Assembly (NCBI GenBank): GCA_963931575.1 | Contig: OZ007029.1 | Location: forward strand, 186,001 to 250,000 | DNA: 64,000 nucleotides | Direction of reading: 5' to 3' | Origin: Gastranaerophilus sp944325835 | GTDB taxonomy: Bacteria; Cyanobacteriota; Vampirovibrionia; Gastranaerophilales; Gastranaerophilaceae | Part shown: in pieces, positions 51,147-59,766 of the stretch | Layout: each line of letters starts with the position of its first letter | Position numbering within the stretch: the first letter of the stretch is position 1 | Program-made: the position numbers and the translations under genes | The notes under the pieces: model-generated | What the model was told of the DNA's origin: nothing | What the model saw: the letters and a program-made list of their open reading frames with translations, nothing else | The model's database searches: none

Positions 51147-53801
51147 CTATTCTTCTTCTTTATCTTCTATCATTTCTTCAACAGGGTTGTTCATAATCTG
51201 AATCCCGAATTTCATACGGAATAAATATTTTACTGTTTCGCCCTGAATTTCGTACATCATTTTGTTGAATAAATCGTACGCTTCTTTTTTGTATTCAATG
51301 AGCGGGTCTTTTTGACCGTATGCGCGAAGTCCGATGCTGTCACGAACCATGTCGATGTTGTGAAGGTGGTCAATCCATTTTGCGTCAATTGTTTTGAGCA
51401 GAATATCGCGTTCCAGACCTCTTACCATGTTGTCATCCGTAAACGGTTGCTGCGGCATAAAATTCGGGTCATATTTGCTCAAAACGCTGTTGTAGAAATT
51501 GATTAAAGATGCTTCGTGCGTTTTGTAAGCATCAATTGCAAGATCTTTAATCTTTTCGTAAATCGCGTCAAATTTTAGCCCTTGAATATCGTGAACATCA
51601 AGCTGCGAAAGCTGTGGGATTGTTGAGTGAATTTCCTTAATCATTGTTGTCAAATCGTCAAAGATGTATTCATCAGGTGTCATTCCCGGTGCGATGTAGC
51701 TGCGCAGAATTCTGTCCGTTTCGCGCTCAATCATATACTGAATATCGCCGGAGAGGTTTTTGCCAAAAAGAACCTTGCGGCGCTGCGCGTAAAATTTTTC
51801 ACGCTGAATATTCATAACATCGTCATATTCAAGAACGTGTTTTCTTATGTCAAAGTGGTAGGTTTCAACTTTTTTCTGTGCGGATTCAATTTGTTTTGTG
51901 ATTAACGGCGATTCGATTTCCATTGTTTCGTCTATGTTGAGCATATTCATGACAGCTGTAATTTTGTCGCCGCCAAATATTCTCATCAGGTTATCTTCCA
52001 GAGAAAGGAAGAATCTTGTCGAACCCGGGTCGCCCTGACGTGCGGCACGACCGCGCAGCTGGTTATCAATACGGCGTGATTCGTGGCGTTCCGTACCTAT
52101 TACGTGTAAACCGCCAAGTTTTACTACTTCTGCGTGTTCGGCCTCGGTAATTTTTCTTGCGTCATCAAGCGCGGCGTTTTTCAATTTTTCATAATCAGGA
52201 TGTTCAGGAGTAATTCCTTTGCTGTCCAGATTTTCTTTTGCCATAAATTCTGCGTTACCGCCTAAGAGAATATCTGTTCCGCGGCCTGCCATGTTGGTTG
52301 CAATAGTAACGGCGCCTTTCCGCCCGGCCTGTGCAATGATATAAGCTTCTCGTTCGTGTTGTTTTGCGTTTAAGACATTGTGTTTGATACCGCGACGTTT
52401 GAGAAGTTCGGATACAAACTCTGACTTCTCAATACTTATCGTACCGACCAGAACAGGTCTGCCGGTTTCGTGAATCGCAGCAATTTCCTCAACTGCCGCA
52501 AGATATTTTTGAAGCTCGGTTTTGTAAATTTTATCCGGATAATTAATTCTGATATCAGGTTTGTTGGTTGGAATAACCGTAACTTCAAGATTGTAAATCT
52601 TTCCGAATTCAGCTTCCTCGGTCATTGCTGTACCTGTCATACCTGAAAGTTTCGGATAAAGTCTGAATAGGTTCTGATATGTAATGCTTGCCAGAGTTTG
52701 CGTTTCGTCCTGAATTTTTACGCCTTCTTTTGCTTCCAGCGCCTGATGTAAGCCTTCTGACCAACGTCTGCCCTCCATAATACGGCCGGTAAATTCGTCA
52801 ACAATCTGAACTTCACCGTTTTTGACAACGTAATCAGTATCACGGATGTAGAGTTCTTTTGCCTTAAGTGCCTGCAAAAGGTGGTGCGCGTACTGGGTCG
52901 AAACATCAAATAGATCTGTTACGCCTAAAAGTTCCTGCGCATGGTCAATACCGTCCTCGGTCAGGATAACGTTTTTATTCTTTTCATCAACCTCGTAATC
53001 TTTTATTTTTTCAAGCTGCGGTGCAATTTTTGCCATTAAAAGATAAGTTTCTGCCGATTTTTCAAGGCGACCGCTTATGATTAAAGGTGTTCTTGCTTCG
53101 TCAATCAAAATGCTGTCGACTTCGTCGATAATTGCATAGTTATACGGGCGTTGAACAAGCATGTTTTTATCCTGTGCCATGTTGTCGCGCAGGTAGTCAA
53201 AACCAAATTCGTTGTTTGTTCCGTACGTAATATCGCAGTTGTAAGCGCGGCGTTTTTGTTCGTATTCATCAGCCCCGCGAACCCCTGAGAGAACAACGCC
53301 GACCGTTAAACCTAAAAATTCATAAATTTTTCCCATCCACTCGCTGTCACGTTTTGCAAGGTAATCGTTTACCGTGACAACGTGAACACCTTTGCCCGTA
53401 AGTGCATTAAGATATGCAGGAAGCGTTGCAACAAGAGTTTTACCTTCACCGGTTCTCATCTCAGTGATGTGTCCGTTGTGAAGAAAGTACCCGCCGATTA
53501 ACTGAACGTCAAAGTGCCGCATATTCAAAACTCTTTTGCCGGCTTCTCTGACTGTCGCAAAAGCTTCCGGAAGAATTTTGTCCAGAGCTTCTTTTTCAAG
53601 CTTTCTGTCGGTCATAAAATCGTCTGACGTTTTGCGTTTCGCTAAAATCTCTTTAAACTCTGTTGTTTTTGCGCGGAGTTCCTCATCTGTCATTTCTGCA
53701 AATTGCGGCTCAAGTGCGTTAATATGTTCTATTATGCCCATTATATTTTTAATTTTGCGTTCGTTGGGATCACCCAGCAATTTTAATAGTAAACCTATCA
53801 T
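51147..53801 (-). CDS. secA: Preprotein translocase ATPase SecA
   Basis: SecA is the motor of the Sec pathway. Walker A MRTGEGKTLVATLPAYL is near 115, DEVDSILIDEARTPLIISG near 230, RGTDILLGGNAEF near 505 and ARRQGDPGSTRFFLSLEDN near 570. Length from ATG 53801 (MIGLLLKLLGDPNERK) is 884 residues; GAGAGG lies four bases before that ATG. An upstream frame to 53924 is not real. The C-terminal zinc motif found in many SecA proteins is missing; the protein ends in an acidic tail. It is followed 15 bases later by ychF. Confidence 0.97.
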   Translation of the reverse strand: MIGLLLKLLGDPNERKIKNIMGIIEHINALEPQFAEMTDEELRAKTTEFKEILAKRKTSDDFMTDRKLEKEALDKILPEAFATVREAGKRVLNMRHFDVQLIGGYFLHNGHITEMRTGEGKTLVATLPAYLNALTGKGVHVVTVNDYLAKRDSEWMGKIYEFLGLTVGVVLSGVRGADEYEQKRRAYNCDITYGTNNEFGFDYLRDNMAQDKNMLVQRPYNYAIIDEVDSILIDEARTPLIISGRLEKSAETYLLMAKIAPQLEKIKDYEVDEKNKNVILTEDGIDHAQELLGVTDLFDVSTQYAHHLLQALKAKELYIRDTDYVVKNGEVQIVDEFTGRIMEGRRWSEGLHQALEAKEGVKIQDETQTLASITYQNLFRLYPKLSGMTGTAMTEEAEFGKIYNLEVTVIPTNKPDIRINYPDKIYKTELQKYLAAVEEIAAIHETGRPVLVGTISIEKSEFVSELLKRRGIKHNVLNAKQHEREAYIIAQAGRKGAVTIATNMAGRGTDILLGGNAEFMAKENLDSKGITPEHPDYEKLKNAALDDARKITEAEHAEVVKLGGLHVIGTERHESRRIDNQLRGRAARQGDPGSTRFFLSLEDNLMRIFGGDKITAVMNMLNIDETMEIESPLITKQIESAQKKVETYHFDIRKHVLEYDDVMNIQREKFYAQRRKVLFGKNLSGDIQYMIERETDRILRSYIAPGMTPDEYIFDDLTTMIKEIHSTIPQLSQLDVHDIQGLKFDAIYEKIKDLAIDAYKTHEASLINFYNSVLSKYDPNFMPQQPFTDDNMVRGLERDILLKTIDAKWIDHLHNIDMVRDSIGLRAYGQKDPLIEYKKEAYDLFNKMMYEIQGETVKYLFRMKFGIQIMNNPVEEMIEDKEEE

Positions 53802-53868
53802 TTTTCCTCTCCAAATTGTGTCTGTTAAGTTTATAATAGCATGGACATGAAAAAATAGTATTATAGTA

Positions 53869-53897
53869 TTGACTAAACTCGTAAAATCGTACATAAT
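53869..53897 (+). promoter_or_regulatory. Promoter of pilin cassette 4
   Basis: TTGACT at 53869-53874 and CATAAT at 53892-53897, 17 bases apart. The leader has AAGGCAATAAG, CTATTGCCTTA and a GTTGGGCT/AGCCCAAC hairpin like cassette 1. Confidence 0.8.
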
Positions 53898-54030
53898 GAA
53901 GAAGGCAATAAGAGAACAAGGCAATGAGTCGTTATAACCAAATGGAAGAAAAAAAGAATAGTCCTATTGCCTTATGCTAAAGTAGGTTGGGCTTGCCAGC
54001 CCAACACAATAAAAAGAAAGGATAGAAGAA

Positions 54031-55195
54031 ATGAAAAGACGAGGTGTAAAGATTATGACGGGGGGGGGGGGGGAGTTCCTTACCCGCAAAATTAGGTATT
54101 GAGGATGTTAGTTCCCCATGTCATGCTGAACTTGTTTCAGCATCTGTTCCACGTTACGAGCGGGTATCCTACGTTGGCCAGACCCTGAATCAAGTTCAGG
54201 GTGACAAAAATATGCAATGTGTCCGTAAGTGTCTACCGTCATTGCGAGCCGCATTCACAATGGCAGAGATTCTGTTATCCCTGACAATTATCGGTGTGGT
54301 GGCGGCGATAACGTTACCGAGCCTTACGGGAAACATAAATGAGCGTACGTGGAACACGCAAAGAAAAGCGCTTTATGCGCGGTTTTCACAGGCAATTGCC
54401 CTAATGCCGGCACTCAATGGTTATGGTACTTTAAGAGAAAATACTGACAGCGCAGGTTCAACCTCAATAGAAGATAATGCCGCCGAAACCTTTATAACCG
54501 GCGGGCTGTCAAAAGTTCTTAAAATTAACAATATATGCGACAGTGACCACCTCGCGGATTGCGGCATTGCTTCAAAGTTTACTGACTTGAACGGTAATCA
54601 GAAGATTATTCCTGCCGATATGCTAACGCTGAATTCCGTAATGATAAATACTACAATTTCAACAGCATCAGGTTTTTCATCTTCATATTCAACATTAAAT
54701 ACAAAGGCTGCCGCGTTTGAAACTGCAAACGGCGAGAGTATTCTCACTTTCTATAATCCTAATTGTGTATCTAACGGGAATGAAAATGAATGGCATTTTG
54801 TACAACCTCTTATTTGTGCAAACTTTGTCTATGACCTGAACGGGAACAAAGGCCCGAATACTGTTGGAAAAGATATTGGATTTATTTCTGTTTTGAATTC
54901 CAGTGACAGTATTGTTGTTGCACCCGTACCTTATAATCATAAAGTCGGAGAATCCTTGACTCCTCAGGAAGCAATTTCTGCCTGCGCTGCTAATAATCGT
55001 GAACATCGGCTGCCAAATAAAGATGAAGCAGCCTCCTTGTTTGTTAACCAATTCTTTTTAGGATTGTCTTATGATAACTTTGTGACAAGTTCTAAAAAAG
55101 ATGCGGATAGCTACTGGTATCAAGGATTTCAAACAGGTATGAGAAATTTTGATCATTCTTATGCAAGCGGTAATGTATTATGTATTTACAGATAA
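54031..55195 (+). CDS. G-tract pilin-like protein 4 (phase OFF)
   Basis: Leader ATG 54031 follows AAAGGAT, reads MKRRGVKIMT, enters 14 G and stops at 54100-54102. The pilin frame is open from the tract (a stop lies just upstream of it) to 55195. An internal ATG at 54212 gives MQCVRKCLPSLRAA before FTMAEILLSL, a normal prepilin leader, with weak AGGGTGA upstream. 13 G (or 16) would join leader and pilin. The tip has HRLPNKDEAASLF and ends VLCIYR, again DUF1566-like. The first 100 pilin residues almost equal those of cassette 3. Confidence 0.8.
54060..54073 (+). repeat. Poly-G tract, 14 G (cassette 4, out of frame)
   Basis: Fourteen consecutive G; the leader needs 13 (or 16) to read into the pilin frame. 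Confidence 0.95.
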
Positions 55196-55198
55196 ACG

Positions 55199-55235
55199 GA
55201 AATGCGCGGGCAAAAGCCCGCGCATTTCGCTTTTT
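55199..55235 (+). terminator. Terminator of pilin cassette 4
   Basis: The 13-base stem GAAATGCGCGGGC/GCCCGCGCATTTC with loop AAAA is followed by GCTTTTT. It also serves the convergent ycf23 gene. Confidence 0.85.
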
Positions 55236-55251
55236 AAGTTTTATTATTGAA

Positions 55252-56010
55252 CTATACCAATTCCAAAACTTCTTGTTTGTTTTTAGCAGCGATTTCAACG
55301 ATTGATTTGATTGTTGCTATCATTGAAAGCTCTGAGTTCAATTTGTTTACGCAAGAACCAACGCCGATTGCGCTTGCACCTGCCGCAAATGCAAACGGTG
55401 CTGTTGTTGAGTTGATGCCGGTTGCTGTCATAATCGGCATATCTATGTTTCTTGAAAGTTCGATTGTGTTTGACAGGGTTAATTCTGCTCTGTTCATCAA
55501 GCCTCTTACACCGTCAAGGTTTTCTCTGTTAGTGTAATGACCTTCTGTTTGGATTAAGTCAATTCCCATATATTCAAGTTTTCTTGCCAATTCAATTTGA
55601 TCAGCTACAGAAATTTCACCAGGAATTGTTACAGAGAAAAATACTCTTTTGCCGCCAAGTAAAGATAAAGTTTCTTTAACAAGATTCATTACTTCATCTG
55701 CTGAGAATGACATGCCTTTTTTGTAAAGCGCATCAAAGTTGCCTAATTCAATGGCATCAGCGCCGAGTTCAACCGCTCTTGCAAGTTCTGCCGGAACTAC
55801 TGATGATACAAATAAAGGTAATTCTGTCATTTCTCTTACTTCAGAGATAATTTCTTCATCTGCGCAGATGTCAACAGCGCTTGCGCCTGCAACCTGTGCG
55901 GATGAAACAACTTTTTTAATGTTTTCAATATCAAAGTTATCAATACCCGCGATAACTTTTACTGCTCTTTTTTCGATTAAATGCTGTCTAAATAATTCAA
56001 TTCTGGACAT
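55252..56010 (-). CDS. ycf23: Ycf23/DUF561 family protein
   Basis: This 252-residue protein matches DUF561 (Ycf23 in plastids and cyanobacteria): MSRIELFRQHLIEKRAVKVIAGIDNF at the start, then VVSSAQVAGASAVDICAD, IELGNFDALYKKG, GGKRVFFSVTIPG and IMTATGINSTTAPFAFAAG. The fold is a TIM barrel; the function is not known. Its presence in a genome without photosynthesis genes is a lineage marker for cyanobacterial relatives. GGAG precedes the ATG. It is convergent with cassette 4. Confidence 0.88.
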   Translation of the reverse strand: MSRIELFRQHLIEKRAVKVIAGIDNFDIENIKKVVSSAQVAGASAVDICADEEIISEVREMTELPLFVSSVVPAELARAVELGADAIELGNFDALYKKGMSFSADEVMNLVKETLSLLGGKRVFFSVTIPGEISVADQIELARKLEYMGIDLIQTEGHYTNRENLDGVRGLMNRAELTLSNTIELSRNIDMPIMTATGINSTTAPFAFAAGASAIGVGSCVNKLNSELSMIATIKSIVEIAAKNKQEVLELV

Positions 56011-56163
56011 TTTTTAATTTCTCCTACTTTCATGAAGTGTACTTTTAACACAAGTATACATTAAAACTTTAATAATTACAAGAATATATCTTTACAATAT
56101 TAAAATACCTATTTTATAACATTATAACACGCGTAAAAATGGAGTTGTATGAGGGTGAAAAAA

Positions 56164-56817
56164 ATGAGAAAATACGTGTTATTGATAATAAGTATGCTGT
56201 TTTTTTCTATAGGGCAGGTTTTTGCATATACCGCCGAAGAGGAGGTTTACATTTCGGTTTACGAAAATATAAACCCTGCGATTGTGACCATTGACGGGAT
56301 AATTTCGGACGGGTTTACTGCCGGAACCGGATGTATAATTAACCCGAACGGAACAATTTTGACCGGTTCGCATGTGGTTTCGCAAACCAAGGAGCTTGAG
56401 GTGACAACCTATGACGGCAAAGTTTATAAGGCAAAAGTCCTCGACAATATGGGGAAAAATAAAGATTTGGCAATTATAAAAATTGAGCCGAAAGGAAAAC
56501 TTAAAACTGTTAAATTCGGCGACTCTGACGGTTTGAAAATCGGGCAGAGGGTTTTGACGATTGGCAATCCTTTCGGGTTCTCGGGAACGCTCACGCAGGG
56601 AATAATTTCAAGAATTGATTATGCAAAAGGAAAAATTCAGACTGATGCGGCGATAAATCCGGGGTGCTCGGGCGGCCCGCTTTTGAATACATCGGGTGAG
56701 GTTATCGGGATTAACCAATCCATATACAATCCGGACAATAATATTTCAAATATCGGTATAGGTTTTGCAATTCCGATTAATGATGCGAAAAAGTATATTG
56801 CAAAATATAGTGAATAA
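56164..56817 (+). CDS. S1C (HtrA/DegP-like) exported serine protease without PDZ domain
   Basis: This 217-residue protein has a signal peptide (MRKYVLLIISMLFFSIGQVFA) and a trypsin-like domain: TGSHVV (His), KDLAIIKI (Asp), PGCSGGPL (Ser). In HtrA proteins the serine motif is usually GNSGG; here Cys replaces Asn before Ser. No PDZ domain follows, so it is a truncated-type protease. I start at ATG 56164 with GAGGGTGA before it. It may process envelope or pilin-like proteins, but that is inference. It lies next to pilin cassette 5. Confidence 0.85.
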   Translation: MRKYVLLIISMLFFSIGQVFAYTAEEEVYISVYENINPAIVTIDGIISDGFTAGTGCIINPNGTILTGSHVVSQTKELEVTTYDGKVYKAKVLDNMGKNKDLAIIKIEPKGKLKTVKFGDSDGLKIGQRVLTIGNPFGFSGTLTQGIISRIDYAKGKIQTDAAINPGCSGGPLLNTSGEVIGINQSIYNPDNNISNIGIGFAIPINDAKKYIAKYSE

Positions 56818-56820
56818 AGG

Positions 56821-56848
56821 AATGCGGCAGCCGTGCTGCTGCCGCATT
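56821..56848. terminator. Bidirectional terminator between protease and pilin 5
   Basis: The 11-base stem AATGCGGCAGC/GCTGCCGCATT with a six-base loop lies between two convergent genes. Confidence 0.7.
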
Positions 56849-56855
56849 TATCCAA

Positions 56856-58170
56856 TCATCGCTTTACGCACATTACCTGATGCTCATAATTTCGTGGATC
56901 GGGTGAAACCTGCGCTGCTGCGAAATACATTCTCCAAACTCTGATTTCTCCGTTCCATTCGGTCATTGCACTTGTCCAATATGCACCGGAGAGGCTTTCG
57001 CCTAATAAAGTCCGGTTGTAACTCAACGAAATAGATTCTTCCAGATTAGATAACCTGCTTTCGGAATCCCGTTCCCGACATATTTCCGCTGCGTCATAGT
57101 AGTTTACGCTTGTTGGGCTGTTATATACAAGCACCGGAGCTACAACAACCGGATCAGAAGGATAAAGTATTGTTATAAAGCCCATGTCTTTACCAACGGT
57201 ATTTGGTCCTTTTGTGCCGTTTAAATCATAAACAAGATTTGCGCACATTTTCGGCTGTGTATAATATGAGGATTGTTCATCCATTTTTGCGGAGCAGTAG
57301 GGGTTATAGTAAGCAACGATACTTTCGCCGTTGGCTGTTTCAAAAGCGGCTGCAACGGTGTCAAGCTGGGAAAGATATGAATACGAATTCCCGTTACTAT
57401 CAACAATATCAGAGGCGTAAAATGCAGGGTTAAACTCGCGGATTGTTTTAGGGAAAGAGCTTATGGTGCTGCCGGCAAAGGTTGTGAATTTCGTTGGAAT
57501 GCCGCAATCTTCAAGGTGATCAGAATCGCAGATGTTGTTAATTTTTAAAACTTTACTTAAACCGGCAGTTACAAAGGTTTCGGCAGCAGTGTCGACGGCG
57601 GAGGTTGAGGAATCCCCTTCCGTAACTGTTCCGTAACCGTTTAATGATGGCATCAGGGCAATTGCCTGCGACATGCGGGCATAGAGGGCTTTTCTCTGCG
57701 TGTTCCACGTTCTCTCGTTGATGTTTCCGGTAAGACTTGGTAAGGTAATCGCCGCAACTACACCGATTATCGTGAGGGAGAGTAAAATCTCAGCCATAGT
57801 GAACGCTGCGTTTTTAATCGGATCCAATTGTAGAACCGACTCAGTCGGTGTCATCCCGAATTTATTTCGGGATCTGTCCAACAATACCGACAGCACGCCA
57901 TGCTGGATAGATCCTGAATCTGTCTTGGATTTGCTCCACGCTCGCAGAGTTTCGCCTAAGGAGCTTTGCTCCAACCGGCTCAATCTGCTCGCTATACGGC
58001 TTTCACTTTGTTCAGCCGTACGCAAATCCGCAAGTTCAGGATGACAGTTAAATTTTACGTAGTCCGTGAGCTCGTAGGCCCATTGTGGCTGTCGACTCAG
58101 TCGACTTTGCCCCCCCCCCCCTCGGTGGAATGCCCGTACTACAAGGGTTTTCAGCTTCTAAATTTTTCAT
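56856..58170 (-). CDS. G-tract pilin-like protein 5 (phase OFF)
   Basis: Leader ATG 58170 follows AAAGGAT and enters 12 G (C on the plus strand, 58110-58121). The pilin frame is open from the tract, through TTG 58025, to 56856. Leader and pilin frame differ by one base, so 11 or 14 G would join them. The leader here is longer before the tract (MKNLEAENPCSTGIPP). FTMAEILLSLTIIGVVAAI lies about 75 codons after TTG 58025, the shared block follows, and the tip has SRLSNLEESISLS, YWTSAM and VMCVKR, DUF1566-like. An internal ATG near 57855 would give a leader of 17 residues. Confidence 0.8.
58110..58121 (-). repeat. Poly-G tract, 12 G (cassette 5, minus strand, out of frame)
   Basis: Twelve consecutive C on the plus strand; 11 or 14 would give an in-frame leader. 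Confidence 0.95.
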
Positions 58171-58296
58171 CGTTTCTATCCTTTCTTTATCATAAGGCAA
58201 TAGGTCAATATGGCATTAGGGCAATAGGACTTTTTATTTTTCATTTGGTCATAACGACTCATTGCCTTATTCACTTATTGCCTTATTGCCTCTTTC

Positions 58297-58325
58297 ATTA
58301 TGCACGATTTTTTGCTTTACGTCAA
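58297..58325 (-). promoter_or_regulatory. Promoter of pilin cassette 5
   Basis: On the minus strand TTGACG (58325-58320) and CATAAT (58302-58297) are 17 bases apart. Confidence 0.75.
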
Positions 58326-58511
58326 TAGCTACCATAATGTTAATTTTTGTAACAAAAATAACAAACTCTGAAATTCAAGTGGTGGTATATGCTTTATATA
58401 TATGAGAGAGTTAAAAGGCTAATCGTTACGGTTTAACGATAAGCCAAATCAAGAAACCGCCTTGACCGGCGGGAGTTTATATTCCTTATTCCTATTTCCT
58501 AAACAAAATTT

Positions 58512-58532
58512 AAAAACCCCGTAACTACGGGG
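58512..58532 (-). terminator. Terminator after the uridine-kinase-like gene
   Basis: The seven-base stem CCCCGTA/TACGGGG on the plus strand, read on the minus strand, ends in TTTTT. It lies ten bases after the stop of the kinase. Confidence 0.8.
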
Positions 58533-58541
58533 CTTTTCTTT

Positions 58542-59378
58542 TTATAGTTCAATAGCTTTCAGTCTTTCAAGAATTTTGTTTGTAATTTCCTGAATATATT
58601 CCTGACTGACGAGTCCGTTGATTACTGCGTCTGCAATCTGGTAGGTCGGACGTATATATTGCTGCGCGGTTTTGTTTACATCCTGAAACTGTAAGTCGGC
58701 GGCTTCTCCGGTTTTCCCTCTTGTTGCCGCGCGTCTGTACCAGCGTTCTTTTAGAACCTCAAGCGGTGTGAAAACATAGACCTTAACGTCCATTACGTCG
58801 CGCACATTTTCGTTTAAAACATATAAACCTTCCGTCAAAATTACTCTTGCGGGTTTTTTGAGTTCGCTATTGAGTTTTGACTCGCAGGTTACAAAATCGT
58901 ATTGCGGGGAGTAAATTTCTTTACCTGATTTCAGGTCAATCAGGTGTCTTTTCATCAATTCCAAATCTATCGCTTCGGGTGTGTCGAAACTGAAGCCGGT
59001 TTTGAAAAGGGCCTCATAGCTTCCTGCTTCCTTTAATTCTTTAGAGGTATCTTTATAGTAATCATCACAGCGGATTACGGTATAAATTCCCTGATTTTCC
59101 TTTTTTACGCAGGCTTTTATGGTATTGTCGACAAAAACGGTTTTACCGGAGGCACTTTCGCCGGTGATGCCGATGAGGAAGGTCTTTTTGCGTTCCTGAA
59201 CCGCAATACGCGCAATGTTCATAATAAGATTATCAGAAATCTTTAGAAATAGCGGCTGCGGCTGGGTAGAATCCTCTTTGAGAATTTCTTTTAATGTATC
59301 AACAATCTTTGCTATAACTTCCATATCTCTACGGCTTGAATAGTAGTCGTAGGAACTCATGCCTAAATCAAATACCAT
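58542..59378 (-). CDS. Uridine kinase/phosphoribulokinase-like P-loop kinase
   Basis: This 278-residue protein has an N-terminal helical extension (to about 70) and a P-loop kinase domain with GITGESASGKTVFVDNTIK near residue 80. CDDYYKD follows, then DTPEAIDLELM and ILTEGLYVLN. The layout fits uridine kinase and related enzymes. The N-terminal extension is unusual. The start at 59378 is supported by GAGG six bases before. It is isolated, with its own terminator. Confidence 0.85.
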   Translation of the reverse strand: MVFDLGMSSYDYYSSRRDMEVIAKIVDTLKEILKEDSTQPQPLFLKISDNLIMNIARIAVQERKKTFLIGITGESASGKTVFVDNTIKACVKKENQGIYTVIRCDDYYKDTSKELKEAGSYEALFKTGFSFDTPEAIDLELMKRHLIDLKSGKEIYSPQYDFVTCESKLNSELKKPARVILTEGLYVLNENVRDVMDVKVYVFTPLEVLKERWYRRAATRGKTGEAADLQFQDVNKTAQQYIRPTYQIADAVINGLVSQEYIQEITNKILERLKAIEL

Positions 59379-59528
59379 ATTAACCTCTATTATATCTCAA
59401 TATTATATATAATAAATTTTCAAAATTCCACCTAATGATAAATAATTGTAACAAATTCACTAAATTTTTTAAAGTTCCGGTAAAAATGTGCCGATATTGG
59501 GAATGTTAGTAAATAGGAGTATAAAATC

Positions 59529-59702
59529 ATGTATTACGACGAATTGTTTGAAAAAGCTTTGGCAGAAGCTAAAGAAGAAAATCTTGCGGAATTGAAAGCA
59601 GAGGTTGCGGACTTACAAAGAAGTTTTGAGTCATTTTTGAACAAATTTTTCAATTCAACCACTCACAAAGTTGAGCAGGATTACCATGTTACAGCAATGT
59701 GA
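59529..59702 (+). CDS. Small coiled-coil protein, 57 residues
   Basis: The frame MYYDELFEKALAEAKEENLA... is 57 residues, ends YHVTAM and is followed by a strong terminator. AGGAG precedes the ATG at normal distance. Residues about 5-40 are highly helical and charged with a coiled-coil look. It has no recognised family and is too short for a 60-residue cut-off. Confidence 0.7.
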   Translation: MYYDELFEKALAEAKEENLAELKAEVADLQRSFESFLNKFFNSTTHKVEQDYHVTAM

Positions 59703-59729
59703 TAAAGTTTGAATAGCCGGAGTATGAAG

Positions 59730-59766
59730 AGCGCGGCGGAGCCTGAAAGGCTCCGCCGCGCTAGTT
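59730..59766 (+). terminator. Terminator after the 57-residue gene
   Basis: The 14-base stem AGCGCGGCGGAGCC/GGCTCCGCCGCGCT with loop TGAAA is followed by AGTTTT. It also lies at the end of the convergent thiL. Confidence 0.85.

Larger units (their letters stand above)
58171..58541. other. Leader and flanks of pilin cassette 5
   Basis: The region holds the minus-strand leader with AAGGCAATAAG-type blocks, the promoter at 58297-58325, AT-rich DNA to 58500 and the terminator of the next gene. No gene is seen. Confidence 0.5.

Noticed and set aside
53802..53924. Longer SecA start
   Set aside because: The extra residues are hydrophobic and unlike SecA, and a good ribosome site sits before ATG 53801.
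24800..55195. Diversity-generating retroelement
   Set aside because: The pilin tips resemble typical targets, but no reverse transcriptase or template repeat is present in the window.
28341..58170. Four out-of-frame pilin genes as ordinary frameshift pseudogenes
   Set aside because: All shifts fall exactly at the poly-G runs, the frames are otherwise open, and promoter and ribosome site are kept. Reversible phase variation explains this better than decay.
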